The position numbers and the translations under genes are program-made. Shown piece after piece: positions 9,103 to 17,489 of a stretch of DNA of 64,000 bases. The stretch covers positions 372,001-436,000 of the forward strand of contig NZ_BMGP01000003.1 in assembly GCF_014640255.1 (NCBI RefSeq), given 5' to 3'. Under the pieces are notes generated by a model. That model did not search any database. It had not been told where the DNA came from and saw nothing but the letters and a program-made list of their open reading frames with translations. The DNA is from Subtercola lobariae. Lineage in GTDB: Bacteria > Actinomycetota > Actinomycetes > Actinomycetales > Microbacteriaceae. How positions within the stretch are numbered: the stretch's first letter is position 1; every line of letters starts with the position of its first letter.

Positions 9103-10629
9103 ATGAATGAAACCGCGTCTTCTTCCGTGTCTGTGGGTGATGGGATGCGCGCGCTTATCGGCTCGATTGAGGTGCTGTCGGGGTGCCGTGCTGCCGCGCC
9201 CAATGGGCTTGCCGACGGGCTGGTGGCTGGGTTGTCTGACTCGGATGCGTTGACGGGGCTGGTGCTCGTGGAGCGGCTGGGTAAGTTGGTTGATGCTCTG
9301 CGGGTCGAGTTCGCTTCTACAGTGGATGCCCGGTGTGAGGTGTCGCGAGGGGACGACCGTTTGACAGTGAGACTGGGTTTCGCGACGGTGCAGAAGCTTC
9401 TCGCTGCGCATACGGGTACGTCGGTGTCGACGGCGGCTGACAGGGTGCGGCTGGGCCGTCGTATCCGCACGGATATGTCGCTCGCTGGGGTACCGAATCC
9501 GTCGCGGTTCCCGCACGTGGAAGAAGCACTCCGTACCGGGGTTCTCGGTGTGGATACGGCTGAGGTGATCACCCGGAAGCTGTCGCAGGTTGCGAAGGCC
9601 ACCGGGTACACGGAGGAGCTCGGGGCGGCGGAGGAGTATCTCGTCACGGCGGCGGCACAGTCGGCGGGTGGGCTGGGTTTCTCCGCGGACGAAGTCGGTG
9701 TTCTCGCGGGGAATCTCCGCGACCGTCTCGACCCGGACGGGGTCGAACCCCGTGACGCCGGCCTGACCGAGCAGCGCAGCCTCAGGTTCATCACGCTGCC
9801 GTCGGGGATGGTGAAGATGATCGGCCTGCTCCCACCCGAAGACGCCGCATCCTGGCTCGCGATCGACGCCGCCACCCAAAGCCCACGCGTCAGGCCGTCG
9901 TTCCGTGCCGACCCGGCACCGCCTTCTGAAGGCGCAGACGACGAAACCGTGCCGCCGGTGGATGTGGTGTTCGAGGATCCGCGTACTCGGGATCAGAAAT
10001 GCTTAGACGTCTTCACCGATGTGATCCGGAGGGGTGCGACGTTGCCTGATGTGCCCCGTATCAACGGTGCCGCCGCAGTCGTTTCGGTGCATGCTGATCT
10101 TGATGACATTGTTGCCGGCCTCGGGGTGGGCTGGGTACCCGGCATCACCGAACCATTACCCGCCAGTGCAGTGCAGCAACTGCTCTGCCACGCCGACACA
10201 ACCACCACGGTGTTCGGTGAGGGCGGGCAAGTGCTCTGCCAAGGCAAGAAGCAACGCCTGTTCACGACCCGGCAGATTCAGGCCATGGCCGCCCGTGACG
10301 GCGGATGCGTCTGGCCAGGCTGCGACCGGCCACCGTCCTGGTGCGAAAGTCACCACACAACCCCGTGGACCTCCCAGGGCTACCTCCCGGGCCGTACCGA
10401 TGTGGACCTCGGCGTGCTCCTGTGCCATTTTCACCACTCCGTCGTACACAAAACGGGGTGGACGTTGGTCATGATCAGCGGCGCACCGCACTTCATCCCA
10501 CCCGACTGCCTTGATTGGACACGCACCCCCAGACCCGCAACCCAGCAACGCACCCGAACACGGCTGAAACCATTGAACCTCGCCGACCTCCCCAAACGCT
10601 CGGAACCCTGGCACATACTCCGAAACTAG
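9103..10629 (+). CDS. DUF222 (13E12-repeat) protein with C-terminal HNH nuclease domain
   Basis: A 508-residue protein with a helical DUF222 region (about 1-330) and an HNH endonuclease motif near the end: CVWPGCDRPPSWCESHH, then LLCHFHHSVVH, giving the paired cysteines and histidines of a zinc-bound HNH fold. Proteins of this type occur in many copies in Microbacteriaceae and mycobacteria (the REP13E12 family); they resemble homing-type nucleases but their biology is poorly defined. I take ATG 9103; an in-frame GTG at 9070 is possible and neither has a clear ribosome binding site. The gene is followed by a 328-nt gene-poor stretch, consistent with an accessory insertion. Confidence 0.85.
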   Translation: MNETASSSVSVGDGMRALIGSIEVLSGCRAAAPNGLADGLVAGLSDSDALTGLVLVERLGKLVDALRVEFASTVDARCEVSRGDDRLTVRLGFATVQKLLAAHTGTSVSTAADRVRLGRRIRTDMSLAGVPNPSRFPHVEEALRTGVLGVDTAEVITRKLSQVAKATGYTEELGAAEEYLVTAAAQSAGGLGFSADEVGVLAGNLRDRLDPDGVEPRDAGLTEQRSLRFITLPSGMVKMIGLLPPEDAASWLAIDAATQSPRVRPSFRADPAPPSEGADDETVPPVDVVFEDPRTRDQKCLDVFTDVIRRGATLPDVPRINGAAAVVSVHADLDDIVAGLGVGWVPGITEPLPASAVQQLLCHADTTTTVFGEGGQVLCQGKKQRLFTTRQIQAMAARDGGCVWPGCDRPPSWCESHHTTPWTSQGYLPGRTDVDLGVLLCHFHHSVVHKTGWTLVMISGAPHFIPPDCLDWTRTPRPATQQRTRTRLKPLNLADLPKRSEPWHILRN

Positions 10630-10957
10630 CTCACATATAAGCAAAAAGCCCCCCACTTTAGGTTACATTCGGCGTACGGTCAAGGGCCGAGCCCAAGTTT
10701 GGTTTTCTCGCGAAGCGACGCCATAGTTTTGTCATGACGCAGTCGTCTCTCCCCCACGAAGACGCTGCGATCGGAGTTCCCGAATAATCATTGAGCGAGT
10801 TCTGACGCCTCTGGTTTCTCGAATTCCTGTGGTCTGGCTTCCGACAATCGGGTAGTCCGAAGCCAGACCACACCTCTCACTGCGCTGAACAAGCCCGCGC
10901 CGAAACAGCTCACCACGTTGGTGCAGCAGCACAGTAGTCTTAGCCGCGAGGAGTGTC
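10630..10957. other. Gene-free stretch with a 14-bp inverted repeat
   Basis: No convincing gene lies here; small open frames on the minus strand have no ribosome binding site and a composition unlike the neighbours. The sequence is less GC-rich than its surroundings. The only structure I see is the inverted repeat at 10828-10872. The last 20 bases hold the ribosome binding site of the next gene. Confidence 0.6.
10828..10872. repeat. Perfect 14-bp inverted repeat, 17-nt loop
   Basis: TGTGGTCTGGCTTC (10828-10841) is the exact reverse complement of 10859-10872. No T-run follows on either strand and the nearest upstream gene ended about 200 nt before, so it is not an obvious intrinsic terminator. 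A regulatory site, or one end of a lost mobile element, are alternatives. Confidence 0.7.
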
Positions 10958-11290
10958 ATGGGAAAGCTTGTCTACGGTGACTCGGGAACCGAAATCGAAT
11001 TCGACGACCGTGTTCTCACGCATCTGCAGATCGTGATCGGCGCGAAGCTGCGACGACGCGAAAGTTTCTTCTTCTCGTGGAAAGACGACCCGGCAGTGGG
11101 TGACGGCCGCAGCAGCATCTGGCTCGACTCGTCGGTTCCGCTCTACTTTCGGTATAACTCCAACAAAGTGCCCGCGCTCAACCGCGAATGGATCACGGTC
11201 ATGACCGCCTCAGCGAACAGCGGTGCGGGTCTGACATTCATTGAAGAGCCCGGCGATCACAGCACTCCCCTGCCGAAGTCGTCGGCCTAG
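10958..11290 (+). CDS. Small conserved actinobacterial protein (DUF7882-like)
   Basis: The 110 residues begin MGKLVYGDSGTEIEFDDRVL and contain RESFFFSWKDDP, RSSIWLDSSVPLYFRY and LNREWITVMTASANSGAGL. This pattern recurs in many Microbacteriaceae as a small protein of unknown role, sometimes mislabelled ATP-dependent DNA ligase because similar sequences were once annotated that way. No ligase motif is present. A GAGGAG ribosome binding site precedes ATG 10958. It stands alone, so context gives no function. Confidence 0.75.
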   Translation: MGKLVYGDSGTEIEFDDRVLTHLQIVIGAKLRRRESFFFSWKDDPAVGDGRSSIWLDSSVPLYFRYNSNKVPALNREWITVMTASANSGAGLTFIEEPGDHSTPLPKSSA

Positions 11291-11342
11291 GGCATCCACT
11301 CGCGGGCATCTACAAGCCCGAGCACCAAGCCCGCAGCGCCAG

Positions 11343-13079
11343 CTAGGCCTGCACCCCGATGGCCTGATGCACCGACCGCACAGCGCTCGCCCCTTCACCT
11401 ACCGCGGCAGCAACTCGCTTCATCGACCCACTACGAACGTCACCTGCAGCGAAGACGGCAGGGATGCTCGTCTCGAACGGCAACGGAGTGCGACCGATAC
11501 TCCCCCAGCACTTCGGCAGGTCACCTGGCAGCAGTTGCTGGTCGGTGACTACGAATCCGTCGCCGTCTGTCATCACACCGTGCAACCACGACGTCTCAGG
11601 ATCAGCCCCGATGAAACAGAACAACCCCGTGCACGCGATCGTCTCGGTTTCACCCGTTACACGGTTGCGCAGCTCTATGCCGGCAAGCGAATCGGTGCCC
11701 GCCAGGCCCGTGACCTCGGTCGAGACCTTGATGGTGACGTTCGGGTGCGCCTGCAATCGGTCCACGAGGTAGGCCGACATGCCACTGCCGATGTCGTGGT
11801 GGCGCACCGCGATGGTCACGGTGCTACCGCGGCCGGCGAGAAACAGCGCCGCCTGACCCGACGAATTCGCGCCACCGATCACGGTGACCGACTGCTTGCT
11901 GCACGCTCTCACTTCGAGCTCGGTCGCTGCGTAGTAAATGCCGGCGCCTTCGAATTGCGCCCAATTCGGCAGAGCAAGCGAGCGGTAGCGGGCTCCAGTG
12001 GCGATGATGACGGCGCGCGACGAAATCGCCGTGCCGTCGTCGAGAAACACCCGCAGCGAGTCGCCGCCGACGTCGAGGCTGACCACCTTGCAGGGGCTGA
12101 ACAGGCGAGCCCCGAACTTCTCTGACTGAACGGCGGCGCGCGAGGCGAGTTCGTTGCCGCTGAGACCTGACGGAAATCCGAGGTAGTTCTCGATGCGGGA
12201 GCTGGCTGCCGCCTGGCCGCCGGTTCCCACGGCGTCGAGCAGAATCGTCGAGAGCCCTTCTGACGCGCCGTAGACAGCCGCCGCCAACCCGGCAGGGCCG
12301 GCGCCGATAACAGTGAGGTCAACGACCTCTTCGCCGGTGCTTCGGTACGAGAGACCTACGTGTTCGGCTAGTTCGCCCGGTGTCGCGTTTCGCAGAATGG
12401 CATCGGGCATGATCACGGCGGGCAGATCAGCCGCAGTCAGCTCAGCCACCTTCAGCAGCGACTGACCCGCCACGCTGTCGGAGTCGAACCAGAGGTGCGC
12501 GAGCTGCTGCCGTGCCGCGTAGGTGCGCAGGGCGAGCGAGGCCGCCGAGAGGCTCGTGCCGACGATCTCGATGCTGCGCGCACCAGCGCCACGCTGAAGT
12601 CGCTTGCGCCGCGCAATGAACGCACGCAGCAGCAGGTCTGAGAGGTCGGGCTCTTCTGCCATCAGCGCTCTGAACCGCGCTGGCGAAATGTGCGTGATCT
12701 GGCCCGGCTCGACGACACGACCGGTCAAATAGATGGTCTGACCAGTGAGCAGGTTGAGTTCGCCGATGAAATGGCCGGCAGTGAACCGGCTCACCAACTC
12801 TTCTGGGCCGTCCACGGTAGCCACCTGCACAATCTCGACGACGCCTTCATCGACCACGATCAAGTCGAGTTCGGTATCACCGGCGCGAAAGACGATGTCG
12901 CCTGCGGAGGTCGGTCTCGCCTCACCGTACGTGCGCAACCGACTCAGCTGATCGGGGCTCAAAACGGGGTATGCCTCTGCAGGCATATTCAAATCGACAC
13001 GCGCAGCCGGCATGTCTTGCGCGGGAGAAGAAACTGCCCGTGCAGAGGGCCGCAGTGATGAATCCGATGTATCGGTCAT
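11343..13079 (-). CDS. Cyclic-nucleotide-binding-domain / thioredoxin-reductase-like flavoprotein
   Basis: A fusion of 578 residues: an N-terminal cNMP-binding fold (about 40-165; FRAGDTELDLIVVDEGVVEI, FIGELNLLTGQ), a middle segment (165-235), then a thioredoxin-reductase-like FAD/NADPH module with DLTVIGAGPAGLAAAVYG, VGTGGQAAASSRIENY and VTVIGGANSSGQAALFLAGRG. The disulfide centre of thioredoxin reductase is absent: where it has YCATC this protein has YYAAT. It is therefore unlikely to reduce thioredoxin by the usual route; ferredoxin/flavodoxin-NADP reductase-type enzymes share the fold without the cysteines. It is divergently transcribed from a UBP-type zinc-finger gene with overlapping -10 hexamers, implying joint control. 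Confidence 0.85.
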   Translation of the reverse strand: MTDTSDSSLRPSARAVSSPAQDMPAARVDLNMPAEAYPVLSPDQLSRLRTYGEARPTSAGDIVFRAGDTELDLIVVDEGVVEIVQVATVDGPEELVSRFTAGHFIGELNLLTGQTIYLTGRVVEPGQITHISPARFRALMAEEPDLSDLLLRAFIARRKRLQRGAGARSIEIVGTSLSAASLALRTYAARQQLAHLWFDSDSVAGQSLLKVAELTAADLPAVIMPDAILRNATPGELAEHVGLSYRSTGEEVVDLTVIGAGPAGLAAAVYGASEGLSTILLDAVGTGGQAAASSRIENYLGFPSGLSGNELASRAAVQSEKFGARLFSPCKVVSLDVGGDSLRVFLDDGTAISSRAVIIATGARYRSLALPNWAQFEGAGIYYAATELEVRACSKQSVTVIGGANSSGQAALFLAGRGSTVTIAVRHHDIGSGMSAYLVDRLQAHPNVTIKVSTEVTGLAGTDSLAGIELRNRVTGETETIACTGLFCFIGADPETSWLHGVMTDGDGFVVTDQQLLPGDLPKCWGSIGRTPLPFETSIPAVFAAGDVRSGSMKRVAAAVGEGASAVRSVHQAIGVQA

Positions 13080-13083
13080 GGTT

Positions 13084-13095
13084 TACGATCCTAGT
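13084..13095. promoter_or_regulatory. Face-to-face overlapping -10 elements
   Basis: TACGATCCTA at 13084-13093 reads TACGAT on the plus strand (six bases before GTG 13096) and TAGGAT on the minus strand (eight bases before ATG 13079). Both genes would be leaderless and polymerase could open the DNA for only one of them at a time. Confidence 0.5.
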
Positions 13096-13443
13096 GTGAG
13101 CGCTTCGAATGGAATCGACCCAGAAATCGGCCCGAGCGGTGCGGGGTGTGCCGATTGCGACCCCGTGTCGGGGTGGTGGCTGCACTTGCGCCGCTGTGCG
13201 GAATGCGGGCACGTGGGGTGCTGCGACTCGTCGCCGTCACAACATGCTACCCACCACTTCGAGAGCACCGGGCATCCCATCATGCAGACCTTCGAGCCGG
13301 GTGAATCGTGGATGTGGGATTACCGCACCGACGATTACACCGAGGGCCCCGAGCTTGCTCCCGCGGTGCACCACCCGCTCGACCAGCCGACGCCCGGGCC
13401 CGAGGGCCACGTGCCGCCGAACTGGGAGCAGCTGCTGAACTAG
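13096..13443 (+). CDS. UBP-type zinc-finger protein
   Basis: The 115-residue protein carries a UBP/BUZ-type zinc finger: CADCDP, then RRCAECGHVGCCDSSPSQHATHHFESTGHP, giving the Cys/His set of the fold, followed by MQTFEPGESWMWDYRTDDY. In eukaryotes this domain grips the free C-terminal Gly-Gly of ubiquitin; bacterial versions are of unknown role. Start GTG 13096 is set by the TACGAT-N6-GTG leaderless arrangement; ATG 13078 would overlap the start of the opposite gene. It neighbours the cNMP/flavoprotein gene, a pairing I recall from other actinobacteria. The C-terminal 35 residues are proline-rich. Confidence 0.85.
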   Translation: MSASNGIDPEIGPSGAGCADCDPVSGWWLHLRRCAECGHVGCCDSSPSQHATHHFESTGHPIMQTFEPGESWMWDYRTDDYTEGPELAPAVHHPLDQPTPGPEGHVPPNWEQLLN

Positions 13444-13460
13444 CGTCACCCGGCAGCAGC
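13431..13460. terminator. Short hairpin between convergent genes
   Basis: GCTGCTG (13431-13437) pairs with CAGCAGC (13454-13460) across the stop codon of the zinc-finger gene, abutting the ppc stop. It may end transcription from both sides; no T-run is present. Confidence 0.3.
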
Positions 13461-16126
13461 TAGCCCGTGTTCTGCAGGCCGGCTGCCACTCCGTTCACGG
13501 CGAGCAGCAGCAGCTGGTGCGGTTCATCGGCCGGGTCTGCGCTGCCGGATGCCCGAATCGACTTGAGCGCACGAAGCTGTAGCAACGAGAGTGCGTCGAC
13601 GTACGGACTCCGCAGGCGCACGGCCCGGCGCAACACGGGGCGGCCTTCGAGCGGTTCGGAATGGGCCGTCGTCTGCTGCACCCACTCCCGGGTGAGAGCC
13701 ATCTCTTCGAGCACCAACTCGGCCAGATCGTCACGGTCGCCGAGCGCTAAGTAGCGCTTTGCGAGGCGGTCGTCTGTCTTGGCGAGCGACATTTCGACGT
13801 TGTTGATCATTGCCGTGAAAAGCGGCCAGCGTGCGTAGGCGTCGCGCAGAACATCCACATCGCCCACCGCTGCCAGTGCCGAACCGAGGCCGAACCAGCC
13901 GGTCAGGTTGATGCGGGCCTGCGTCCAGGCGAAAACCCACGGAATTGCTCGGAGATCTTCGAGCGATTCGATCGAAAGCCCGCGGCGAGCCGGGCGGGAG
14001 CCGAGCGCGAGCAGACCGACCTCTTCGAGCGGGGTTACTTGCGCGAACCAGGGCGCGAAACCGTCAGCCTTGATGAGTTCGTAAAAGCGTTGGCGTGAGC
14101 GGGCATCCATCGTCGCCGCAACACTTTCGAAGTCGAGGGTCGCCGCGCGGTTCTCTTCTTCGTTCGACGGGCTCGAAGCGAGCAAGGTTGCGGCAGCCAT
14201 CTGCTCGATGTGCCGGGCGGCAATGGTCTTGTCACCGTATTGAGCGAAGATGACCTCACCCTGTTCGGTGAGCTTGAAGCGGCCCTCGACAGACCCGGGC
14301 GGCTGCGCCATAACGGCTTCGTTGGCCGGGCCGCCGCCTCGCCCGAGGGCACCGCCGCGACCGTGGAAGAGTGTCAAGACGATGTCGTTGTCTTTCGCCC
14401 ACTGCGCGATTCGCGACTGCGCGGAGTAGAGCGCGAGCGTTGCCGACACGGGCCCGACGTCTTTCGACGAGTCGGAGTAGCCGAGCATCACTTCGAGCTT
14501 GCGCCCGGTCGCTTCGAGCCGCGCCTTCACTGGCTCGAGCTCGATCATCTCGGCCAGAATCGTCGTGCTGGCGTTCAGGTCGTCGAAGGTCTCGAACAAC
14601 GGAATCACGTCGAGCGTAGGCGCTGCCTCGGCAGAGCCGAGAGCGGCTTCAGCGAGCGCATAGACGTTGCCGAGGTCTTCTGACGACTGCGTGAACGACA
14701 CGATGTACCGTCTCGACGCGCGCAGACCATAACGGTTCTGCAGGTACGAAATGGTGCCGAACACGTCGAGCACCTCGGTCGTCATCTCGCTGAGTTCGCC
14801 ACCCGCGCGAATCTCTTCGAGGGCCTGTCGGTGTACCTTCGAGTGCTGGCGCACCTCGAGTTCGGCGAGGTGAAAGCCATACGTCTCGACCTGCCAGATG
14901 AGGTTCTGCAGTTCGCCGTTCGCGCTGCGGTCGGCACCGGCCGAGCGAAGCGACGTCTGCAAGATGCGCAGGTCGGTCAGTAGTTCTTCGGGGGCGCCGT
15001 AGGCCAGGTCGGCGTTGCGCAGGCGGGTCGCCGCGATTCGTTCAGCAATCACCAGCAGCACTCGGCGGTGCGGCTCGTTCGGCGCACGGGTGCCCACCTG
15101 AGCCGTGACCTCACCGGCGAAGCTGCGCTGCCGAGCCCACAGGGAGTTCAAGGCTTTGTCGGCTGGAGTGTCAGCGGAATCGAGGGTGAGGGTGCGCCCG
15201 ATACGCGTCGCGGCGTGCTCGAGGCCGAGCAGAACGTGCTCTGAGGCGATGGCGGCGGCCGATTTCGTCACCGCCGCCGTGACGAAGGGGTTGCCGTCGC
15301 GGTCGGCGCCGATCCAGCTGCCGAGCCGCATGAAGGCTGGGGCCTCGGTCGGCTTTGCGCCGGCATCGCTGCCGAGCAGCCAGTCGTCGAGCAGCCGGTA
15401 GACGCGCGGTACGATCTCGAACAGGGTCTGGTCGAAGATGTTCATGGCCGTACGAACTTCGTCGAGCGGCGTCGGCCGGGTGGTGCGCAACGGCGAGGTG
15501 CGCCAGAGCACGTCGATCTCTTCGAGCAGGCGACGATCGTTCTCGCTGCTGCCGAGGGTACCCGGCTGAAGCACATCGCGCTCGGCGAGCAGTTCGCTGA
15601 TGCGGCGAATGGATGATGCGACAGCACGTCGACGAGCCTCGGTGGGGTGAGCGGTCAGAACCGGGTGAAACCGCAGCCCCTTCAGGCGAGTGGCGGTTTC
15701 GGCCGCGCCGACCTCTGCCTCGAGGCGTTGGATTGCCGCGGCGAGGGAGTCGGTCGCCACGGCGTCGCCCTGGGCATCCCGAGCCTGCAGCACCCGCACG
15801 CGGTGGTGCTCTTCGGCGAGATTGCTGAGGTGAAAGTAGCAGGTGAAGGCGCGGGCGATCTGCTCGGCGCGCTCGGGGGTGAATGACTCGACGAGGCGCT
15901 CGGCGTCTTCGATGGAGGTGTTGTTCTCGTGCTCGTAGGCCTCGATGGTGAGCGATCTCAGCTTCTCGACATCGCTCAGCAAGTCGAGGCCGCCGGCTTC
16001 GCTGAGCACTCGGCCCAGCAGGCTGCCGAGCAGGCGAACGTCTGAACGCAGGTCTTCATCGACCTCGTCACTGATGGCGCTGCGGCTGAGATCTGAACCG
16101 ACGTGGGGTTCTTCTGCGATAGTCAC
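13460..16126 (-). CDS. ppc: Phosphoenolpyruvate carboxylase
   Basis: Anaplerotic enzyme converting PEP and bicarbonate to oxaloacetate. Length (888 residues) is normal. Key features: VLTAHPTEARRR with the catalytic histidine, FHGRGGALGRGGGP with the catalytic loop, GSVEGRFKLTEQGEVI, and the invariant C-terminal LQNTG. I place the start at GTG 16126 because TAACTT (minus strand, 16139-16134) lies seven bases before it, the leaderless spacing seen elsewhere here; in-frame GTG 16132 and TTG 16135 are upstream but would begin almost inside the -10. It converges on the UBP zinc-finger gene. Confidence 0.95.
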   Translation of the reverse strand: MTIAEEPHVGSDLSRSAISDEVDEDLRSDVRLLGSLLGRVLSEAGGLDLLSDVEKLRSLTIEAYEHENNTSIEDAERLVESFTPERAEQIARAFTCYFHLSNLAEEHHRVRVLQARDAQGDAVATDSLAAAIQRLEAEVGAAETATRLKGLRFHPVLTAHPTEARRRAVASSIRRISELLAERDVLQPGTLGSSENDRRLLEEIDVLWRTSPLRTTRPTPLDEVRTAMNIFDQTLFEIVPRVYRLLDDWLLGSDAGAKPTEAPAFMRLGSWIGADRDGNPFVTAAVTKSAAAIASEHVLLGLEHAATRIGRTLTLDSADTPADKALNSLWARQRSFAGEVTAQVGTRAPNEPHRRVLLVIAERIAATRLRNADLAYGAPEELLTDLRILQTSLRSAGADRSANGELQNLIWQVETYGFHLAELEVRQHSKVHRQALEEIRAGGELSEMTTEVLDVFGTISYLQNRYGLRASRRYIVSFTQSSEDLGNVYALAEAALGSAEAAPTLDVIPLFETFDDLNASTTILAEMIELEPVKARLEATGRKLEVMLGYSDSSKDVGPVSATLALYSAQSRIAQWAKDNDIVLTLFHGRGGALGRGGGPANEAVMAQPPGSVEGRFKLTEQGEVIFAQYGDKTIAARHIEQMAAATLLASSPSNEEENRAATLDFESVAATMDARSRQRFYELIKADGFAPWFAQVTPLEEVGLLALGSRPARRGLSIESLEDLRAIPWVFAWTQARINLTGWFGLGSALAAVGDVDVLRDAYARWPLFTAMINNVEMSLAKTDDRLAKRYLALGDRDDLAELVLEEMALTREWVQQTTAHSEPLEGRPVLRRAVRLRSPYVDALSLLQLRALKSIRASGSADPADEPHQLLLLAVNGVAAGLQNTG

Positions 16127-16139
16127 AAACACCAAGTTA
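16127..16139 (-). promoter_or_regulatory. -10 element of leaderless ppc
   Basis: TAACTT on the minus strand (16139-16134), then seven bases, then GTG 16126. No ribosome binding site is present. Confidence 0.45.
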
Positions 16140-16237
16140 GCGCCTGCATATTGACAGCATGTTACGTGGGTCGCAGATCGACGTGCCAGCCGACGTGGCG
16201 CAGGGTTTGTTCAGCTTGGCACGAGACATTGAGAGCT

Positions 16238-17434
16238 ATGCAACTCGCCGTCGACATCGTTCTCGTGGTCGCGGCCCTTCTCGCCATTGCCGGCGGCTGG
16301 GCGCGCGGCGCTGTGGTGATGGCGGCGTCACTGGTGGGCATCGCTCTGGGCGCTTACGTCGCCACGCTCGTCGCGCCGGTCATGGTCGATCTGCTCGTTC
16401 AATACGGCTGGACAAGCACCCTGCAGCGCTCGATCGCCGCGGGCGCCGTGTTCGTGCTGTGCATCGTCATCGGCTCGTCGGTGCTGGGGGCTGCGGCAAC
16501 GCTCATTCGGCGCGCCTTCGGGCGGGTGAAGGTGGTGCGCGGCATCGATTCGCTGGGCGGCGCGCTCATCGGCGTGCTGGCGTGGGCTGTGGTGGTGTGG
16601 CTCGCGGGCGGCTTTCTGCTCTCGACGGGGCAGTTGCAGGCGACTCAGTTGGTCAATTCGTCTCAAGTGGTCAGGGCGCTGAACTCCATCGCGCCCGTGC
16701 CTGCCACCGCCGCGCTCGGCACGCTCGACAGTGCTCTCGGCAGTGCGGGCTTTCCGACCGTCTTCGCCGACGGTGCTGAGTTCATCGCGGGGGCGCAGGC
16801 GCCCGACCCCACGGTGCCGAATGCGGTTTCGGCGTCATCTGCCGGCGTCGTGAAGGTGCTCTCGTCGGCGCCGAACTGCGGCAACGACGCCGAAGGCAGC
16901 GGCTGGGTCGTCTCAGCGAACCGCGTCATCACAAACGCACACGTGGTAGCCGGCAGCACCGACATCTTCGTGCAAGCCAACGGCTCGGGGTCGCTGATGG
17001 CCGCCACCCTCGTGGTGTACGACCCGCAACGAGATCTGGCCGTGCTCGACGTGCCCGACCTGAACGTTTCGCCACTCGCGCTCGGCACCGAGCTCGGCGC
17101 CTCCGACTCCGCCGTGGTGGCCGGGTACCCGGAGAACGGACCCTACACCACAGCGACGGCGCGAGTGCGTCAGGTGGTGCAGGCCGTCGGGCTCGACATC
17201 TACGGGCAAGAAACGGTGACCCGCGAGATCTACTCGTTGCGCGGCACGGTGCTGCCGGGAAATTCCGGCGGGCCCCTCTTCGACAGCAGCGGCAAGGTGG
17301 TGGGCGTGGTCTTCGCGAGATCGACGTCAGACGCCGATACGGGGTACGCCCTCACGCTCAACGAACTCGCGCCCGTCGTGGCGGAGGTTGGGGCATCCGA
17401 CCCCGTCTCGTCAGGCGCCTGCCAGACCGACTAG
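16238..17434 (+). CDS. marP: MarP-like membrane serine protease (CvpA + trypsin fold)
   Basis: The 398-residue protein has four hydrophobic segments in its first 150 residues (CvpA-like) and then an extracytoplasmic chymotrypsin-fold protease: histidine in VITNAHVVAG, aspartate in DLAVLDV, serine in VLPGNSGGPL. Length and order match MarP (Rv3671c, 397 residues), needed for acid and oxidative-stress resistance in M. tuberculosis; there a disulfide controls activity, and here cysteines occur at APNCGN and near the C-terminus (GACQTD). ATG 16238 has a GAGAG stretch just upstream. There is no PDZ domain, separating it from the two HtrA proteins in this window. It is divergent from ppc. Confidence 0.88.
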   Translation: MQLAVDIVLVVAALLAIAGGWARGAVVMAASLVGIALGAYVATLVAPVMVDLLVQYGWTSTLQRSIAAGAVFVLCIVIGSSVLGAAATLIRRAFGRVKVVRGIDSLGGALIGVLAWAVVVWLAGGFLLSTGQLQATQLVNSSQVVRALNSIAPVPATAALGTLDSALGSAGFPTVFADGAEFIAGAQAPDPTVPNAVSASSAGVVKVLSSAPNCGNDAEGSGWVVSANRVITNAHVVAGSTDIFVQANGSGSLMAATLVVYDPQRDLAVLDVPDLNVSPLALGTELGASDSAVVAGYPENGPYTTATARVRQVVQAVGLDIYGQETVTREIYSLRGTVLPGNSGGPLFDSSGKVVGVVFARSTSDADTGYALTLNELAPVVAEVGASDPVSSGACQTD

Positions 17435-17472
17435 CGACATCTGTCTGACCAGGCCTGTCACTGACCAGGCTT

Positions 17473-17489
17473 CTCGCTTACCAAGCGAG
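17473..17489. terminator. Hairpin between marP and the amidohydrolase
   Basis: CTCGCTT-ACC-AAGCGAG forms a 7-bp stem with a 3-nt loop across the amidohydrolase stop codon, between two convergent genes. Possible shared terminator without a T-run. Confidence 0.4.

Noticed and set aside
10658-10959. Small minus-strand open frames of 71 and 75 codons
   Set aside because: No ribosome binding site or leaderless -10 at the right spacing, and one spans the inverted repeat.
10958-11290. ATP-dependent DNA ligase label for the 110-aa protein
   Set aside because: No nucleotidyl lysine motif and far too short; the label is a database carry-over.
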